Of a stretch of DNA of 64,000 bases, positions 18,420 to 27,477 are shown piece by piece (the first letter of the stretch is position 1; each line of letters begins with the position of its first letter). Under the pieces are notes generated by a model. The model was not told where the DNA came from. It saw only the letters and a list, made by a program, of their open reading frames with translations, and made no database searches. Source of the DNA: Agrobacterium tumefaciens (lineage in GTDB: Bacteria; Pseudomonadota; Alphaproteobacteria; Rhizobiales; Rhizobiaceae). The stretch spans positions 1 to 64,000 of the forward strand of contig NZ_SUPW01000012.1 in assembly GCF_013337285.1 (NCBI RefSeq), given 5' to 3'. The position numbers and the translations under genes were made by a program.

Positions 18420-18554
18420 GACATTATGCACGGTTCTTCAAAAAGATGAAGCCTTATGCATCACCGGTGACGATTGCACTGCGAATATGCGCAATCGCCA
18501 CGCCGTTGCCGCTCAAACAGGCATTGATGACGAAAGCCGGAATGGCATGGATCC

Positions 18555-19958
18555 TCAGATTTTTTCGCCCGCCTGTACCAGCTCATCCATGACGCTGCGA
18601 ACCGCAGCTTCGGCGATGGCGATGATCTCGTCCACCTCTGCCTTCGTCGTGACCAGCGGCGGCGCAAAACCAAGAATATCGCCATGCGGCATGGCACGTG
18701 CAATGAGACCGCCGTTGCGCGCCGCCTTGGAAACGCGCGCGCCGACCGCAAGGCCAGGGGCAAAGCGGGTTTTCCTGTCCCGGTCGGCAACAAATTCGAT
18801 TGCGCCCATCAGGCCCACACCGCGCACTTCACCGACGATTGGCAGCTGGGCAAACTTCGCCTTGAGCTGTTCCTGGAAATAGCTGCCGACGGCGCGCGCA
18901 TTGCCCGGCAGGTCTTCCTTTTCCACGATGTCGAGCACGGCATTTGCCGCTGCCGCACCAATAGGATGGCCTGAATAGGTATAGCCGTGCGAGAAGGCAC
19001 CGACGCGATCAGCGCCTTCCTCCATCACCTTGTAAACCTTCTCGCCGACGATTGCGCCGGAGAGCGGGAAATAGGCGGAGGTCAGGCCCTTCGCGACCGT
19101 AAGCAGATCCGGTTCGATGCCATAGTGCTGCGAGCCGAACATGGAGCCGGTACGGCCGAAACCGGTGATCACTTCATCGGCGATCAGCAGGATGTCGTAT
19201 TTCCCGAGGACAGTCTGTATCGCCGCCCAGTAACCTTCCGGCGGCGGTGTAATGCCGCCGGTGCCGAGCACCGGTTCGGCAATGAAAGCGCCAATGGTGT
19301 CGGGATTTTCCCGAAGGATAAGCGCTTCGAGCTCGTCGGCGCGCCGCTTTGAAAATTCGAGTTCGGTTTCACCTGCTTCCGCACCCCAATAATGATGGGG
19401 AGCGCCGGTGTGCAGGATGCCCGCACGCGGCAGGTCCATGTGATCGTGATAAAAGCTCATGCCGGTCATGGAGCCGGAGACGACGCTGCAGCCGTGATAT
19501 CCCCGCTCACGCGAGATGATCTTCTTCTTTTCCGGCTTGCCGCGCAGGTTGTTGTAATACCAGACGAGCTTTGCCTGAGTTTCGTTGGCATCCGAACCGG
19601 ACATGCCATAAAAGACCTTGCTCATCCTGCCTGGCGCCATTTTTACCAGCCGGTCTGAAAGGATCGCCAGTTCGTCGGTCGTGTGGGCGGCGTAGGAATG
19701 ATAATAGGCAAGGCGATAGGCCTGGCGGGAAATGGCCTCGGCCACCTCGGTGCGGCCATATCCGACATTGACGCAATAAAGCCCGGCAAAACCATCGATC
19801 AATTGTTTGCCATGCGCGTCCTGAATGCGAATGCCCTTGCCGGTTTCAACGATCGTCGGTTCGCCGAGCTTGCCGCTGGCGAAATCCTTCAGCTGCGTAA
19901 AGGGGTGCAGAACCGCGTTGCGATCCATTTCGGCGATACGTTTGATGTCGATGGTCAT
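18555..19958 (-). CDS. doeD: Diaminobutyrate aminotransferase DoeD, class III
   Basis: This 467-residue PLP aminotransferase is of class III. It has the motif LLIADEVITGFGRTGSMFGS and the cofactor lysine in TVAKGLTSAYFPLSG. In ectoine breakdown DoeD converts L-2,4-diaminobutyrate to aspartate semialdehyde. It lies 14 bases after doeC on the same strand, and its start follows AAAGGA. Taken alone it could be called an omega-amino acid:pyruvate transaminase; the neighbours make the ectoine role likely. Confidence 0.88.
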   Translation of the reverse strand: MTIDIKRIAEMDRNAVLHPFTQLKDFASGKLGEPTIVETGKGIRIQDAHGKQLIDGFAGLYCVNVGYGRTEVAEAISRQAYRLAYYHSYAAHTTDELAILSDRLVKMAPGRMSKVFYGMSGSDANETQAKLVWYYNNLRGKPEKKKIISRERGYHGCSVVSGSMTGMSFYHDHMDLPRAGILHTGAPHHYWGAEAGETELEFSKRRADELEALILRENPDTIGAFIAEPVLGTGGITPPPEGYWAAIQTVLGKYDILLIADEVITGFGRTGSMFGSQHYGIEPDLLTVAKGLTSAYFPLSGAIVGEKVYKVMEEGADRVGAFSHGYTYSGHPIGAAAANAVLDIVEKEDLPGNARAVGSYFQEQLKAKFAQLPIVGEVRGVGLMGAIEFVADRDRKTRFAPGLAVGARVSKAARNGGLIARAMPHGDILGFAPPLVTTKAEVDEIIAIAEAAVRSVMDELVQAGEKI

Positions 19959-19972
19959 GACAGAAATTCCTT

Positions 19973-21451
19973 TCAGGCAGCAAGATTGCCGAAGCAGACA
20001 TATTTGGGTTCGAGATATTCCAGGAGACCATGGCGCGACCCCTCGCGGCCAAGCCCGGATTGCTTCCAGCCGCCGAATGGAATGGGCGCGCCGGTGAATT
20101 TCGGCGTGTTGACGGCCACCATGCCGTATTCCAGCTGGTTGGTGAGACGCATCGCGCGGCCGAGATCGTTGGTATAGAGATAGGCTGCAAGCCCCATTTC
20201 CGTCGCGTTGGCGCGGCGGATCACCTCCTGCTCATCGTCGAACGGCAATATGGCGGCGACCGGCCCGAAGGTTTCCTCGCGGGCGATCAGCATGTCGTCG
20301 GTAACGTCTGCAAGAACCGTCGGCGTAACAAAATTGCCGCCCAGAGGGCTATCCTGTCCGCCGCAGACCAGACGTGCGCCGGCTGAAAGAGCCTGGGCGA
20401 TCTGCTGACGGCATTTCTCGGCGACGGAGGGGCGCGTCATCGGGCCGATATCGATGTCGGGTTCAAGACCGTGGCCAACCACAAGTTCGGACGTCGCTTT
20501 GGCAAACTGGTCGATGAACCGTTCGTAAACTGCGCGTTGAACGTAGATGCGGTTTGCCGCAAGGCAGTCCTGTCCTGATGTGGCGAATTTGGCGCCGAGG
20601 CAGCCTTTGACCGCCTGGGACAGGTTGGTATCCTCGAATACGATGAAAGGCGCATGGCCACCAAGCTCAAGCGACGCTTTTTTGATCGTTGCCGCCGATT
20701 GTTCGAGGAGGATCCGCCCGACCTGCGTCGAGCCGGTGAAGGAAAATGCGCGGACATCCGTGTGGTCCAGAAGGCGGCGCGTCAGCGGGGCGGCTTCGCC
20801 GGGCAGCACCTGTAAAACGCCTGATGGCATTCCCGCTTCTTCTGCAAGCTTTGCCAGAGCCAGAGCCGAGAGCGGCGTTTCCGGCGCCGGTTTGACGATC
20901 ATGGTGCACCCGGCGGCAAGGGCGGCACCGGCCTTGCGGGTTATCATGGCGGAAGGGAAGTTCCATGGGGTGATTGCGACGGTAACGCCGATTGGCTGCA
21001 TCTGCACGGAGAGGCTGCCGCCCTTTAAATGGCTCGGGATGGTTTCACCATAGGATCGTTCGCCTTCGCTCGCGAACCAGTCGAGAAAATTGGCGGCATA
21101 GGAAATCTCGCCAAGGGATTCGGAAAGCGGTTTGCCCTGTTCGGCGGTTATGATGGTGGCGAGATCATCCGCGTTTTCACGCATCAGTCTGCCCCAGGCG
21201 CGCAGGATGTCGCCACGCTCGACGGGCAGCCGTTCCCGCCAGTCGAGAAAGGCTCTGCCGGCGGCATCGATTGCGACATCGACATCGTCGAGCGAACAGG
21301 ATGTCACGCTGGCGAGGTGGTCGCCGGTGGCCGGATCGATAACGCTCAGTTTCTCGTCACGCGCCACCCATGCCCCATCAAGAAAGGCACGATGCTCGAC
21401 CAGATCGGGCCGATGCAGACTTTTAAGCGCCGCGCTGGCGATATCTTTCAT
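19973..21451 (-). CDS. doeC: Aspartate-semialdehyde dehydrogenase DoeC (SSADH-like)
   Basis: This 492-residue aldehyde dehydrogenase has the catalytic glutamate in LELGGHAPFIVFED and the cysteine in SGQDCLAANRIYVQ, as in succinate-semialdehyde dehydrogenases. In ectoine catabolism DoeC oxidises aspartate semialdehyde to aspartate. It is the promoter-proximal gene of the minus-strand group and is divergent from the AsnC-type regulator. The start at 21451 follows GGGAG. Sequence alone cannot exclude activity on succinate semialdehyde. Confidence 0.88.
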   Translation of the reverse strand: MKDIASAALKSLHRPDLVEHRAFLDGAWVARDEKLSVIDPATGDHLASVTSCSLDDVDVAIDAAGRAFLDWRERLPVERGDILRAWGRLMRENADDLATIITAEQGKPLSESLGEISYAANFLDWFASEGERSYGETIPSHLKGGSLSVQMQPIGVTVAITPWNFPSAMITRKAGAALAAGCTMIVKPAPETPLSALALAKLAEEAGMPSGVLQVLPGEAAPLTRRLLDHTDVRAFSFTGSTQVGRILLEQSAATIKKASLELGGHAPFIVFEDTNLSQAVKGCLGAKFATSGQDCLAANRIYVQRAVYERFIDQFAKATSELVVGHGLEPDIDIGPMTRPSVAEKCRQQIAQALSAGARLVCGGQDSPLGGNFVTPTVLADVTDDMLIAREETFGPVAAILPFDDEQEVIRRANATEMGLAAYLYTNDLGRAMRLTNQLEYGMVAVNTPKFTGAPIPFGGWKQSGLGREGSRHGLLEYLEPKYVCFGNLAA

Positions 21452-21514
21452 GAGGAGGCTCCCTTTTTATTTGCAAGGAGCTTAGCGGCGCGGCATCATC
21501 GATCGGCGGCGTTT

Positions 21515-21567
21515 ATTCCTGTTATGGCGCAGGAATGATGCTTAGTTTTTCAAATTGACGCAGGAAT
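21515..21567. promoter_or_regulatory. Probable DoeX operator
   Basis: ATTCCTG (21515-21521) and CAGGAAT (21530-21536) are perfect inverted arms with an 8-base spacer. A third copy, CAGGAAT, follows at 21561-21567, 31 bases (about three helical turns) further on. The sites lie between doeC and the divergent AsnC/Lrp gene, as expected for an Lrp-type regulator that binds several phased sites. Confidence 0.5.
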
Positions 21568-21572
21568 TCTGC

Positions 21573-22040
21573 ATGACCACCATAGATCGAGCCGACAGGG
21601 CGTTGCTTGACGCCGTGCAGAAGAACAACCGCCTGACGTCGGAAGAGCTGGCGCAGATCGTCAACCTGTCGCCCACGGCCTGCCAAAGACGGCTGAAGCG
21701 CCTGCGCGAGGAGGGGGTGATTGAAGCGGATGTGGCAATCATCTCACCCAAAGCCGTCGGGCGCGGCATCACCATGATCGTTCTGGTATCGCTGGAGCGC
21801 GAGCGGGCGGACATTGTCGATCGCTTCAAGGCCGCCATCCGCGCCACGCGTGAAGTCATGATCGGCTATTATGTGACCGGCGACGCCGACTTCATTCTGG
21901 TCATCACGGCAAAGGACATGGAGGATTACGAGGCTTTCACCCGCCGGTTCTTTTATGAAAACCATGACATTAAAGGCTTCAAGACCATGGTTGTGATGGA
22001 TCGGGTTAAAGCCGGCTTTGCCTTTCCAATCGAAGCCTGA
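21573..22040 (+). CDS. doeX: AsnC/Lrp family regulator DoeX
   Basis: This 155-residue Lrp-type protein has an N-terminal helix-turn-helix (about residues 5-50, with LTSEELAQIVNLSPTACQRR) and a C-terminal ligand-binding RAM domain with the usual TGDADFILVITAKDMEDYE. An AsnC-type regulator beside doeC and doeD is a standard part of ectoine loci. The ATG at 21573 follows CAGGAATTC; a TTG at 21555 is less likely. It probably controls the divergent doeCD genes. Confidence 0.85.
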   Translation: MTTIDRADRALLDAVQKNNRLTSEELAQIVNLSPTACQRRLKRLREEGVIEADVAIISPKAVGRGITMIVLVSLERERADIVDRFKAAIRATREVMIGYYVTGDADFILVITAKDMEDYEAFTRRFFYENHDIKGFKTMVVMDRVKAGFAFPIEA

Positions 22041-22358
22041 TTGAGGGGGCGATCTGGAAGCCCGGTTGAAAGAATTCCCATCCCGGGCATTGCCGGGCGA
22101 AAGTCCGAAAGAAACCCAGCCCCGGCAAGGGTCGACGCCGAAAATTCCCCCAGCACAAATCTTCAGTCGCCTGGCACCGACTTGGCCTTCGAGGATTTTT
22201 GCGATAATCAGGCCTGATGATAAAAGCATCGAGTATCACCTGCATCTAGCTCCCGCCGCAGCGCGAGGAGCATCGGGCGAGGAGCCGGCCGGCTTCGCGC
22301 TTGGCGTCGGCTTGCCTGAAGGCAAGCGAATGCGAACACATGCAGTGAGATTACCTCA
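22041..22358. other. Intergenic gap before catB
   Basis: This 318-base stretch has no gene I can support. It holds an interrupted CCCGG/CCGGG repeat near 22083-22098, possibly the end of the doeX transcript, and the stem at 22310-22327 described separately. I see no clear -35/-10 pair. Confidence 0.5.
22310..22327 (+). promoter_or_regulatory. Hairpin in the catB leader
   Basis: GCTTGCC (22310-22316) pairs perfectly with GGCAAGC (22321-22327) around a TGAA loop, 31 bases before the catB start. It could form in the leader RNA and affect translation. No leader peptide is obvious. Confidence 0.4.
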
Positions 22359-22988
22359 ATGGAAAATTATTTCGAAAGCCCGTTCCGGGGCATCACGCTC
22401 GACAGGCAGGTAAAGAACCCCAACCTCATCGTCGGTAAATACAGCTATTATTCCGGTTATTATCACGGCCACAGTTTTGAAGATTGTGCCCGTTATCTGC
22501 TGGCGGATGAAGGCGCGGACAAGCTGGTTATCGGAAGCTTCTGCTCCATTGGTTCGGGTGCCGCCTTCATCATGGCGGGCAATCAGGGCCATCGGAACAA
22601 GTGGATAAGCACCTTCCCGTTCTTCTTCATGCCGGAAGTGCCGGAATTCGAAAACGCGGAGAATGGTTATTTGCCGGCGGGCGACACCCTCATCGGCAAC
22701 GATGTCTGGATAGGCTCGGAAGCGATCATCATGCCCGGCATCAAGATCGGCGATGGCGCCGTCATCGGAACGAGGGCGCTGGTGACGAAGGATGTCGAAC
22801 CTTACGCCATCGTCGGCGGCAACCCCGCCAAAACCATTCGCAAGCGGTTTGAAGACGATGACATCGCCCTGCTGCTTGAGATGAAATGGTGGGAGTGGCC
22901 GGCAGAAAAGCTCAAAGCCGCAATGCCGCTTATGACGAGCGGCAACGTCGCAAAGCTGCATCGGTTCTGGCAGGCCCACCTTCCGTAA
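22359..22988 (+). CDS. catB: Type B chloramphenicol O-acetyltransferase CatB
   Basis: This 209-residue hexapeptide-repeat acetyltransferase is nearly identical in most stretches to the chromosomal CatB of Agrobacterium tumefaciens ([19 protein letters not shown] at the start; [20 protein letters not shown]). It should form a left-handed beta-helix trimer that uses acetyl-CoA to acetylate chloramphenicol or related xenobiotics. The catalytic histidine is expected in the [12 protein letters not shown] region. It is the likely basis of intrinsic chloramphenicol tolerance in this group. The start is the ATG at 22359, with AGTGAGA upstream. Confidence 0.94.
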   Translation: MENYFESPFRGITLDRQVKNPNLIVGKYSYYSGYYHGHSFEDCARYLLADEGADKLVIGSFCSIGSGAAFIMAGNQGHRNKWISTFPFFFMPEVPEFENAENGYLPAGDTLIGNDVWIGSEAIIMPGIKIGDGAVIGTRALVTKDVEPYAIVGGNPAKTIRKRFEDDDIALLLEMKWWEWPAEKLKAAMPLMTSGNVAKLHRFWQAHLP

Positions 22989-22998
22989 AGGCGATGTT

Positions 22999-23027
22999 GC
23001 CGACCTGCCTCATTGAGGCAGGTCGGC
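22999..23027. terminator. Bidirectional hairpin between catB and the MFS gene
   Basis: Two perfect 14-base arms (22999-23012 and 23014-23027) are separated by one base between the convergent catB and MFS genes. The folded stem would be about 12 base pairs. There is no long T-run on either side, but position and strength suit a shared terminator. Confidence 0.7.
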
Positions 23028-23129
23028 TACCCGAAGCGCGAGAAACATGCGTGCTGGCGTCGTAACAACGCCAGCAGAATTGTGGATGATCAGACGCCTT
23101 GCCAGTGGCGTGACGTAGAAAGGCAGAGA

Positions 23130-24338
23130 TCAATCCGGACGCTGCAGCAAAGCGAGAGCAACCGTGAAACCGGCCAAAATCGCAGTCAAGGTCAACGGAG
23201 CGGTAGCGCCATAGGAATCAACGATGTAGCCGCCAAAAACCGCACCGATACTGATGGCCACCTGAAAGGAAACGACCATCAGGCTGCCTGCTGCCTCCAG
23301 GGCATCGGGTGCGCCGCGGGAAAGGTTGGTCGGCAGCACCACCGGCGCCATGCCGAAGGCAAGACCCCAAAGAGCGACGAGAGCAAATGCGGCACCTGTA
23401 TGAGCACCCCAGACGACAAGGGCGATCGTCGCAAACGCCATCAGGGCGGCAGTGACGATGAGTGCGAGGCGGATACTGGTGTCAGCCATCCGGCCCCCCA
23501 GCACATTGCCGATCACGGAAGCGACACCAAAGCCGAGCAAGGCGAGGGCAATCGGCGTGGTCTCAAGCAGCGTCACCTGTTCGAGGAAGGGACGCACATA
23601 GACCGAACCGGCAAAATGCCCCGTCATCAGCAACAGGATTGCAAGCATCCCCAGTTGAACGCTGCGCCGCCGCGTCAGCCGCAGAACATCGGAAAGACTG
23701 TTGCTCGTGCTTGCCGGCAGCGAGGGCAGGCTGAGTATCTGCAGCAGCATGGCAATTATGGCGAGCCCCGCCGTCATCGACATGGCGATGCGCCATCCAA
23801 CCCAGTCGCTGATCAAGGCGCCCATTGAAGGGGCAGCGATGGTGGCGAGCGAAACGCCGAGGGTGACGATGGCCATGCCGCGCCCGGTCGAATTTGCGCC
23901 AACGAGCCGCGCGACAACGGCAACCGAAAGAGCCCAGAAGCCGCTGAGCGCGATACCCAGTCCGGCCCGGCCCACCAACAATAGCCAGAAATCCGCAGCA
24001 ACTGATGCGAGAATGTTGGAACCGATGGCCAGCGCGCTGAGACCGACAAGCACGGTCTTGCGGTTCAGTTTGCCGATGAGAACATTGCTCAGCAAAGCCG
24101 TCACGGCGCCTACGGAAGCTGTCGCCGTGACGACCTGCCCGGCTGTACCCTCGGTGATGCCGAGATCGCGCGCCATGGGCGTCAACAATCCCGCTGGCAG
24201 GAACTCGGCCGATACCAGCGCAAAGCTGGTGGCCGCCATCGAAAGAACCGCAAACCAGGTGGCTGCGGTCCATGCTGGTTGCTCGGCGGTCTCCAGGCCA
24301 ATTGTTGCCCCATCAAATTCTGATGTCGTGTCCGTCAT
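23130..24338 (-). CDS. MFS transporter, DHA1-type exporter
   Basis: This 402-residue protein has 12 predicted membrane segments and an N-terminal cytoplasmic tail of about 24 residues. It is of the major facilitator superfamily, similar in layout to AraJ, NepI and other sugar or drug exporters. The loop after helix 2 has the family pattern GKLNRKTVL. The start follows AAGGAGAG. It converges with catB, so the two are not co-transcribed. The substrate is unknown; efflux is the best guess. Confidence 0.85.
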   Translation of the reverse strand: MTDTTSEFDGATIGLETAEQPAWTAATWFAVLSMAATSFALVSAEFLPAGLLTPMARDLGITEGTAGQVVTATASVGAVTALLSNVLIGKLNRKTVLVGLSALAIGSNILASVAADFWLLLVGRAGLGIALSGFWALSVAVVARLVGANSTGRGMAIVTLGVSLATIAAPSMGALISDWVGWRIAMSMTAGLAIIAMLLQILSLPSLPASTSNSLSDVLRLTRRRSVQLGMLAILLLMTGHFAGSVYVRPFLEQVTLLETTPIALALLGFGVASVIGNVLGGRMADTSIRLALIVTAALMAFATIALVVWGAHTGAAFALVALWGLAFGMAPVVLPTNLSRGAPDALEAAGSLMVVSFQVAISIGAVFGGYIVDSYGATAPLTLTAILAGFTVALALLQRPD

Positions 24339-24583
24339 GGTGTCTCTCCTTGAGTTGAGAGAGTTTTAGACGAATTTTTCCGGATGATATGTATCTAAAA
24401 ATCCGAATTTCATGCCTATTCCTCCTAAATTTGTGCGTCGCACAACGTTCGGATGCGCATATGCATGGCCGCTATCTGAGATATGAAGGCCGGATGCCTG
24501 GCGTCTGCGGAGGAAGCGAGGTCTGTTCCCTGTCTGGCTGTGGGCCATCTCTCGCGCGTCGCCCCGGACCGGCCGTTTCGTGT

Positions 24584-25294
24584 TCACCGCATGTCGGATC
24601 TGGCATGGCGCGAAACGCGCATATGCTCGATGATGTGCGCGCCCGAGCCTGAGACGTGGGTGGCTATGGCAGCCGCGGCGGCGTCGGAATCATGCATCTT
24701 CAGGCAGCGCAACAGTTCCTGATGCTCTTTGACCACATCACGCTGACGTTTTACCGAGGTGGAAAACCGCCGGCTGATCGCGCCCAGAATCTGTCGGTGA
24801 CGCACCCACAGGTCGACGGCATGCCGGTTGTAGTGTCGGTCGTACATGAGTTGATGAAATTGCAGATCGAGGTCGGAATGCTTTGCCTCGTCCGCGAAAT
24901 TCAGGTCCTCGATCTGTTGCTGCAAGTCTTCTAGCGCTTCAATGTCTGCTTTGGTGGCAATGCCCACAAACCAGCGTGTCAAAGCGGGCTCGATCAAAAC
25001 CTCGATCTCACAGATGTCGCGCACGAAGTCCTCGTCTATCGGGCGCACGCGCGCGCCGCGATTGGGCGCCATGACGACGAAACCTTCGCCGCGCAATTGC
25101 TGGAGGGCTTCGCGGACCGGGTTGGTCGAAGTGCCCATCCGGTTTGCGAGGTCCGTGACCTTCAACCGCTCATTTGCCTTCAGGCGGCCGTGAATGATGT
25201 CGTCGCGCAGGCGCTCATAGACCGAAACTTCGGCCTCGTCCGTCATGGAGTCCAACTCCGGCGTTGGTGCAGAAAGGGTGGTGATCGTGTTCAT
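24584..25294 (-). CDS. GntR family regulator, FadR/FCD type
   Basis: This 236-residue regulator has a winged helix (about residues 20-85, with MGTSTNPVREALQQLRGEG) and an all-helical FCD ligand domain whose metal-binding histidines are partly visible (DLDLQFHQLMYDRHYN and later THVSGSGAHIIEHM). It is divergent from the Opp-type importer and dehydratase operon and is probably its regulator. The ATG at 25294 begins a normal N-terminus; an upstream ATG at 25354 has no better site. The likely effector is a sugar acid. Confidence 0.85.
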   Translation of the reverse strand: MNTITTLSAPTPELDSMTDEAEVSVYERLRDDIIHGRLKANERLKVTDLANRMGTSTNPVREALQQLRGEGFVVMAPNRGARVRPIDEDFVRDICEIEVLIEPALTRWFVGIATKADIEALEDLQQQIEDLNFADEAKHSDLDLQFHQLMYDRHYNRHAVDLWVRHRQILGAISRRFSTSVKRQRDVVKEHQELLRCLKMHDSDAAAAAIATHVSGSGAHIIEHMRVSRHARSDMR

Positions 25295-25349
25295 GAGGTT
25301 GCTTTTAAAGCATTTTCCCCGCGATTGCCAATAGGAAAACGTATTTTCA

Positions 25350-25374
25350 TACATTCATATTGACAAATAATGTA
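25350..25374. promoter_or_regulatory. Possible GntR operator
   Basis: TACATT (25350-25355) and AATGTA (25369-25374) are inverted arms with a 13-base spacer in the 167-base divergent region between the GntR gene and the binding-protein gene. The arms are short and the region is AT-rich, so chance is possible. Confidence 0.35.
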
Positions 25375-25461
25375 CGATCTGAAAGTTTTTGTGCACAAGA
25401 CGGAGGAGGCGCCGTCTGAGGGAGAATGCCGGTGGTGGAGCCGGTAATCGGAGGAGAAGAA

Positions 25462-27402
25462 ATGAATTACCGGTTCACACCGCGTCGCTTTGGCCTGTCC
25501 GGCACGCTGCTTGCTACTGCCCTTCTTTGCGGAACGGCTCCTTTATGGGCTGCCGATTACAGGCAGGCGCCTGCGCTTGATGAGCAGGTGAAAGGCGGCA
25601 AACTGCCGGCCGTCACTGAGCGTCTGCCAGAGACGCCGTTCGTCGAAACCATGGTGGATGGTGTCGGCAAATATGGCGGCACGCTGCGCACGACCATTCT
25701 CGCCAACGGCGACCAGTACAATCTGACGCGCACCATTGCCAACGAGTTGCTGGTTCGCTGGGATCCGCAGTGGAAAAAGATCATGCCTTCCCTTGCGGAA
25801 GAGTTCAAAGCATCGGACGATGCGACGACCTACACATTCAAGCTGCGCAAGGGCCTGAAATGGAGCGATGGCCAGCCCTTCACGGCCGATGACATCATGT
25901 TCTGGTATGAAGACGTCTTCATGAACCCGGCGCTGTCTCCGGCAAAGAACCCGACCTTCACGGTGGGCGGAAAGCCGGTGAAGGTCACGAAGATCGATGA
26001 CCTCACCGTCGAGTTCAAGTTCGAGTCGCCCTATGGCCTGTTTCTGCAACAGCTTGCCTATGGTCAGGGGCATCTGCCGGTCATTTATCCCAAGCACTAT
26101 CTCAGCCAGTTTCATGAGAAGTACAATAAGGATGGCATTCCAGCCATTCTGAAATCCAACCCGGCCGCCGGCGACTGGGTGGCGCTGTTCAACTCCAAGG
26201 TTTCGCTGACCTTCCAGCCCGCTTATTGGCAGAACCTCGAGCTGCCCACGATGAACCCATGGGTGCTGACGGTGCCTTATGCGGATCAGGACCGCGTCGT
26301 TGCCACACGCAACCCATATTACTGGAAGGTCGATACGGCCGGCAATCAGCTTCCCTATATCGACACGATCACCTGGGCCAAGCTCGACGATCCGCAGTTG
26401 ATGGCACTGAAGATGACGTCCGGTGAGTTCGATTTCGCGTTCCGCCACATCAACAACGCCACATTCAAGTCGGTTCTGTTTGATGGTCAGGAAACCGGCA
26501 ATTACAAGTTCGTGGACGTGAAGGATCTTCCGGCAAACGACGCCACCATTCTGCTGAATCTGAATTCCACCGATCCGGTCAAACGCAAGATTTTCCAGAA
26601 CAAGGATTTCCGTATTGCGCTGAGCCAGGCCATCAACCGGCAGGAAATCATCGATCTTGTCTATGTGGGGCAGGGCACGCCTGCGCAGGTGGCGGTGCAG
26701 CCCGAACACGAGCTCTACAACGAACGCGAGGCGACGCAGTACACGCAGTTTGATCCAAAGCTCTCGGCCGAAATGCTCGACAAAATCCTGCCGAAGAAGG
26801 ATGCGGAAGGTTTCCGGCTGGATGAAACCGGCAAGCGGCTGACGATCAACTTCATGGTGGCGGATGTCTTCGGTCTGTCCTACCCCGATGTCATGCAGAT
26901 GGTTCAGCAATACGCCAAAGATGTCGGCATCGATATCCAGCTCAGGACCACGGACCGGGCGCGATTGAACACCATGTGGTCGGCAAACGAGCAGGATGCC
27001 TATATCTGGAACTGCGTCGGCGGCCTTTCCGAGGTCTATACCGACCCGCGCTGCTACATGCCGTTCCAGAAGGCGGATATCTTCTTCGCCATGAAGTGGA
27101 GCGAATGGTACGCCAATCACGCCACCGGCGAGGAGCCTCCGGCCGAGATCAAGGCGCTGATGGCGTCTTACGACAAGGTCAACGCGGCCGTGACGGACGA
27201 TGATCGTCGCGACAAGATGAAGGCGTTCCTTGAGCTTTCAGCCGATAACTTCCTCAATATCGGTATTTCCCGGCCCAAGCCGAAATACATGATGACATCG
27301 AAGAACCTGAAGAATGTGGTGAACGGCATCCCGATCACCGGCAATCTCTGGCACCCTGCGCCGACGCTGACGCAGTGGTATTTCGACAAGCCTGCTCAAT
27401 AA
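25462..27402 (+). CDS. Peptide/saccharide-type ABC transporter substrate-binding protein (family 5)
   Basis: This 646-residue binding protein of the OppA/DppA family has a signal peptide (basic start, then GTLLATALLCGTAPLWAADY) and the family core TYTFKLRKGLKWSDGQPFTADD at about 130-150. The ATG at 25462 follows GGAGGAGAAG and fits better than the upstream ATG at 25426. Members with about 640 residues near sugar-acid enzymes often carry oligosaccharides or glycosides rather than peptides. The two dehydratases in this operon suggest uronate-containing oligosaccharides. Confidence 0.88.
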   Translation: MNYRFTPRRFGLSGTLLATALLCGTAPLWAADYRQAPALDEQVKGGKLPAVTERLPETPFVETMVDGVGKYGGTLRTTILANGDQYNLTRTIANELLVRWDPQWKKIMPSLAEEFKASDDATTYTFKLRKGLKWSDGQPFTADDIMFWYEDVFMNPALSPAKNPTFTVGGKPVKVTKIDDLTVEFKFESPYGLFLQQLAYGQGHLPVIYPKHYLSQFHEKYNKDGIPAILKSNPAAGDWVALFNSKVSLTFQPAYWQNLELPTMNPWVLTVPYADQDRVVATRNPYYWKVDTAGNQLPYIDTITWAKLDDPQLMALKMTSGEFDFAFRHINNATFKSVLFDGQETGNYKFVDVKDLPANDATILLNLNSTDPVKRKIFQNKDFRIALSQAINRQEIIDLVYVGQGTPAQVAVQPEHELYNEREATQYTQFDPKLSAEMLDKILPKKDAEGFRLDETGKRLTINFMVADVFGLSYPDVMQMVQQYAKDVGIDIQLRTTDRARLNTMWSANEQDAYIWNCVGGLSEVYTDPRCYMPFQKADIFFAMKWSEWYANHATGEEPPAEIKALMASYDKVNAAVTDDDRRDKMKAFLELSADNFLNIGISRPKPKYMMTSKNLKNVVNGIPITGNLWHPAPTLTQWYFDKPAQ

Positions 27403-27413
27403 GGCTCCTCCCG

Positions 27414-27441
27414 CCGGCAGTGGCGTAAATGCCGCTGCCGG
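27414..27441 (+). terminator. Hairpin between the family 5 binding protein and the permease
   Basis: An 11-base-pair stem with one G-T pair (27414-27424 with 27431-27441, loop GTAAAT) follows the binding-protein stop by 11 bases. There is no T-run. It probably stabilises the binding-protein part of the message. Confidence 0.6.
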
Positions 27442-27477
27442 TCCCTTCGATCTATGTCACATCGAACGGCGAGATCC

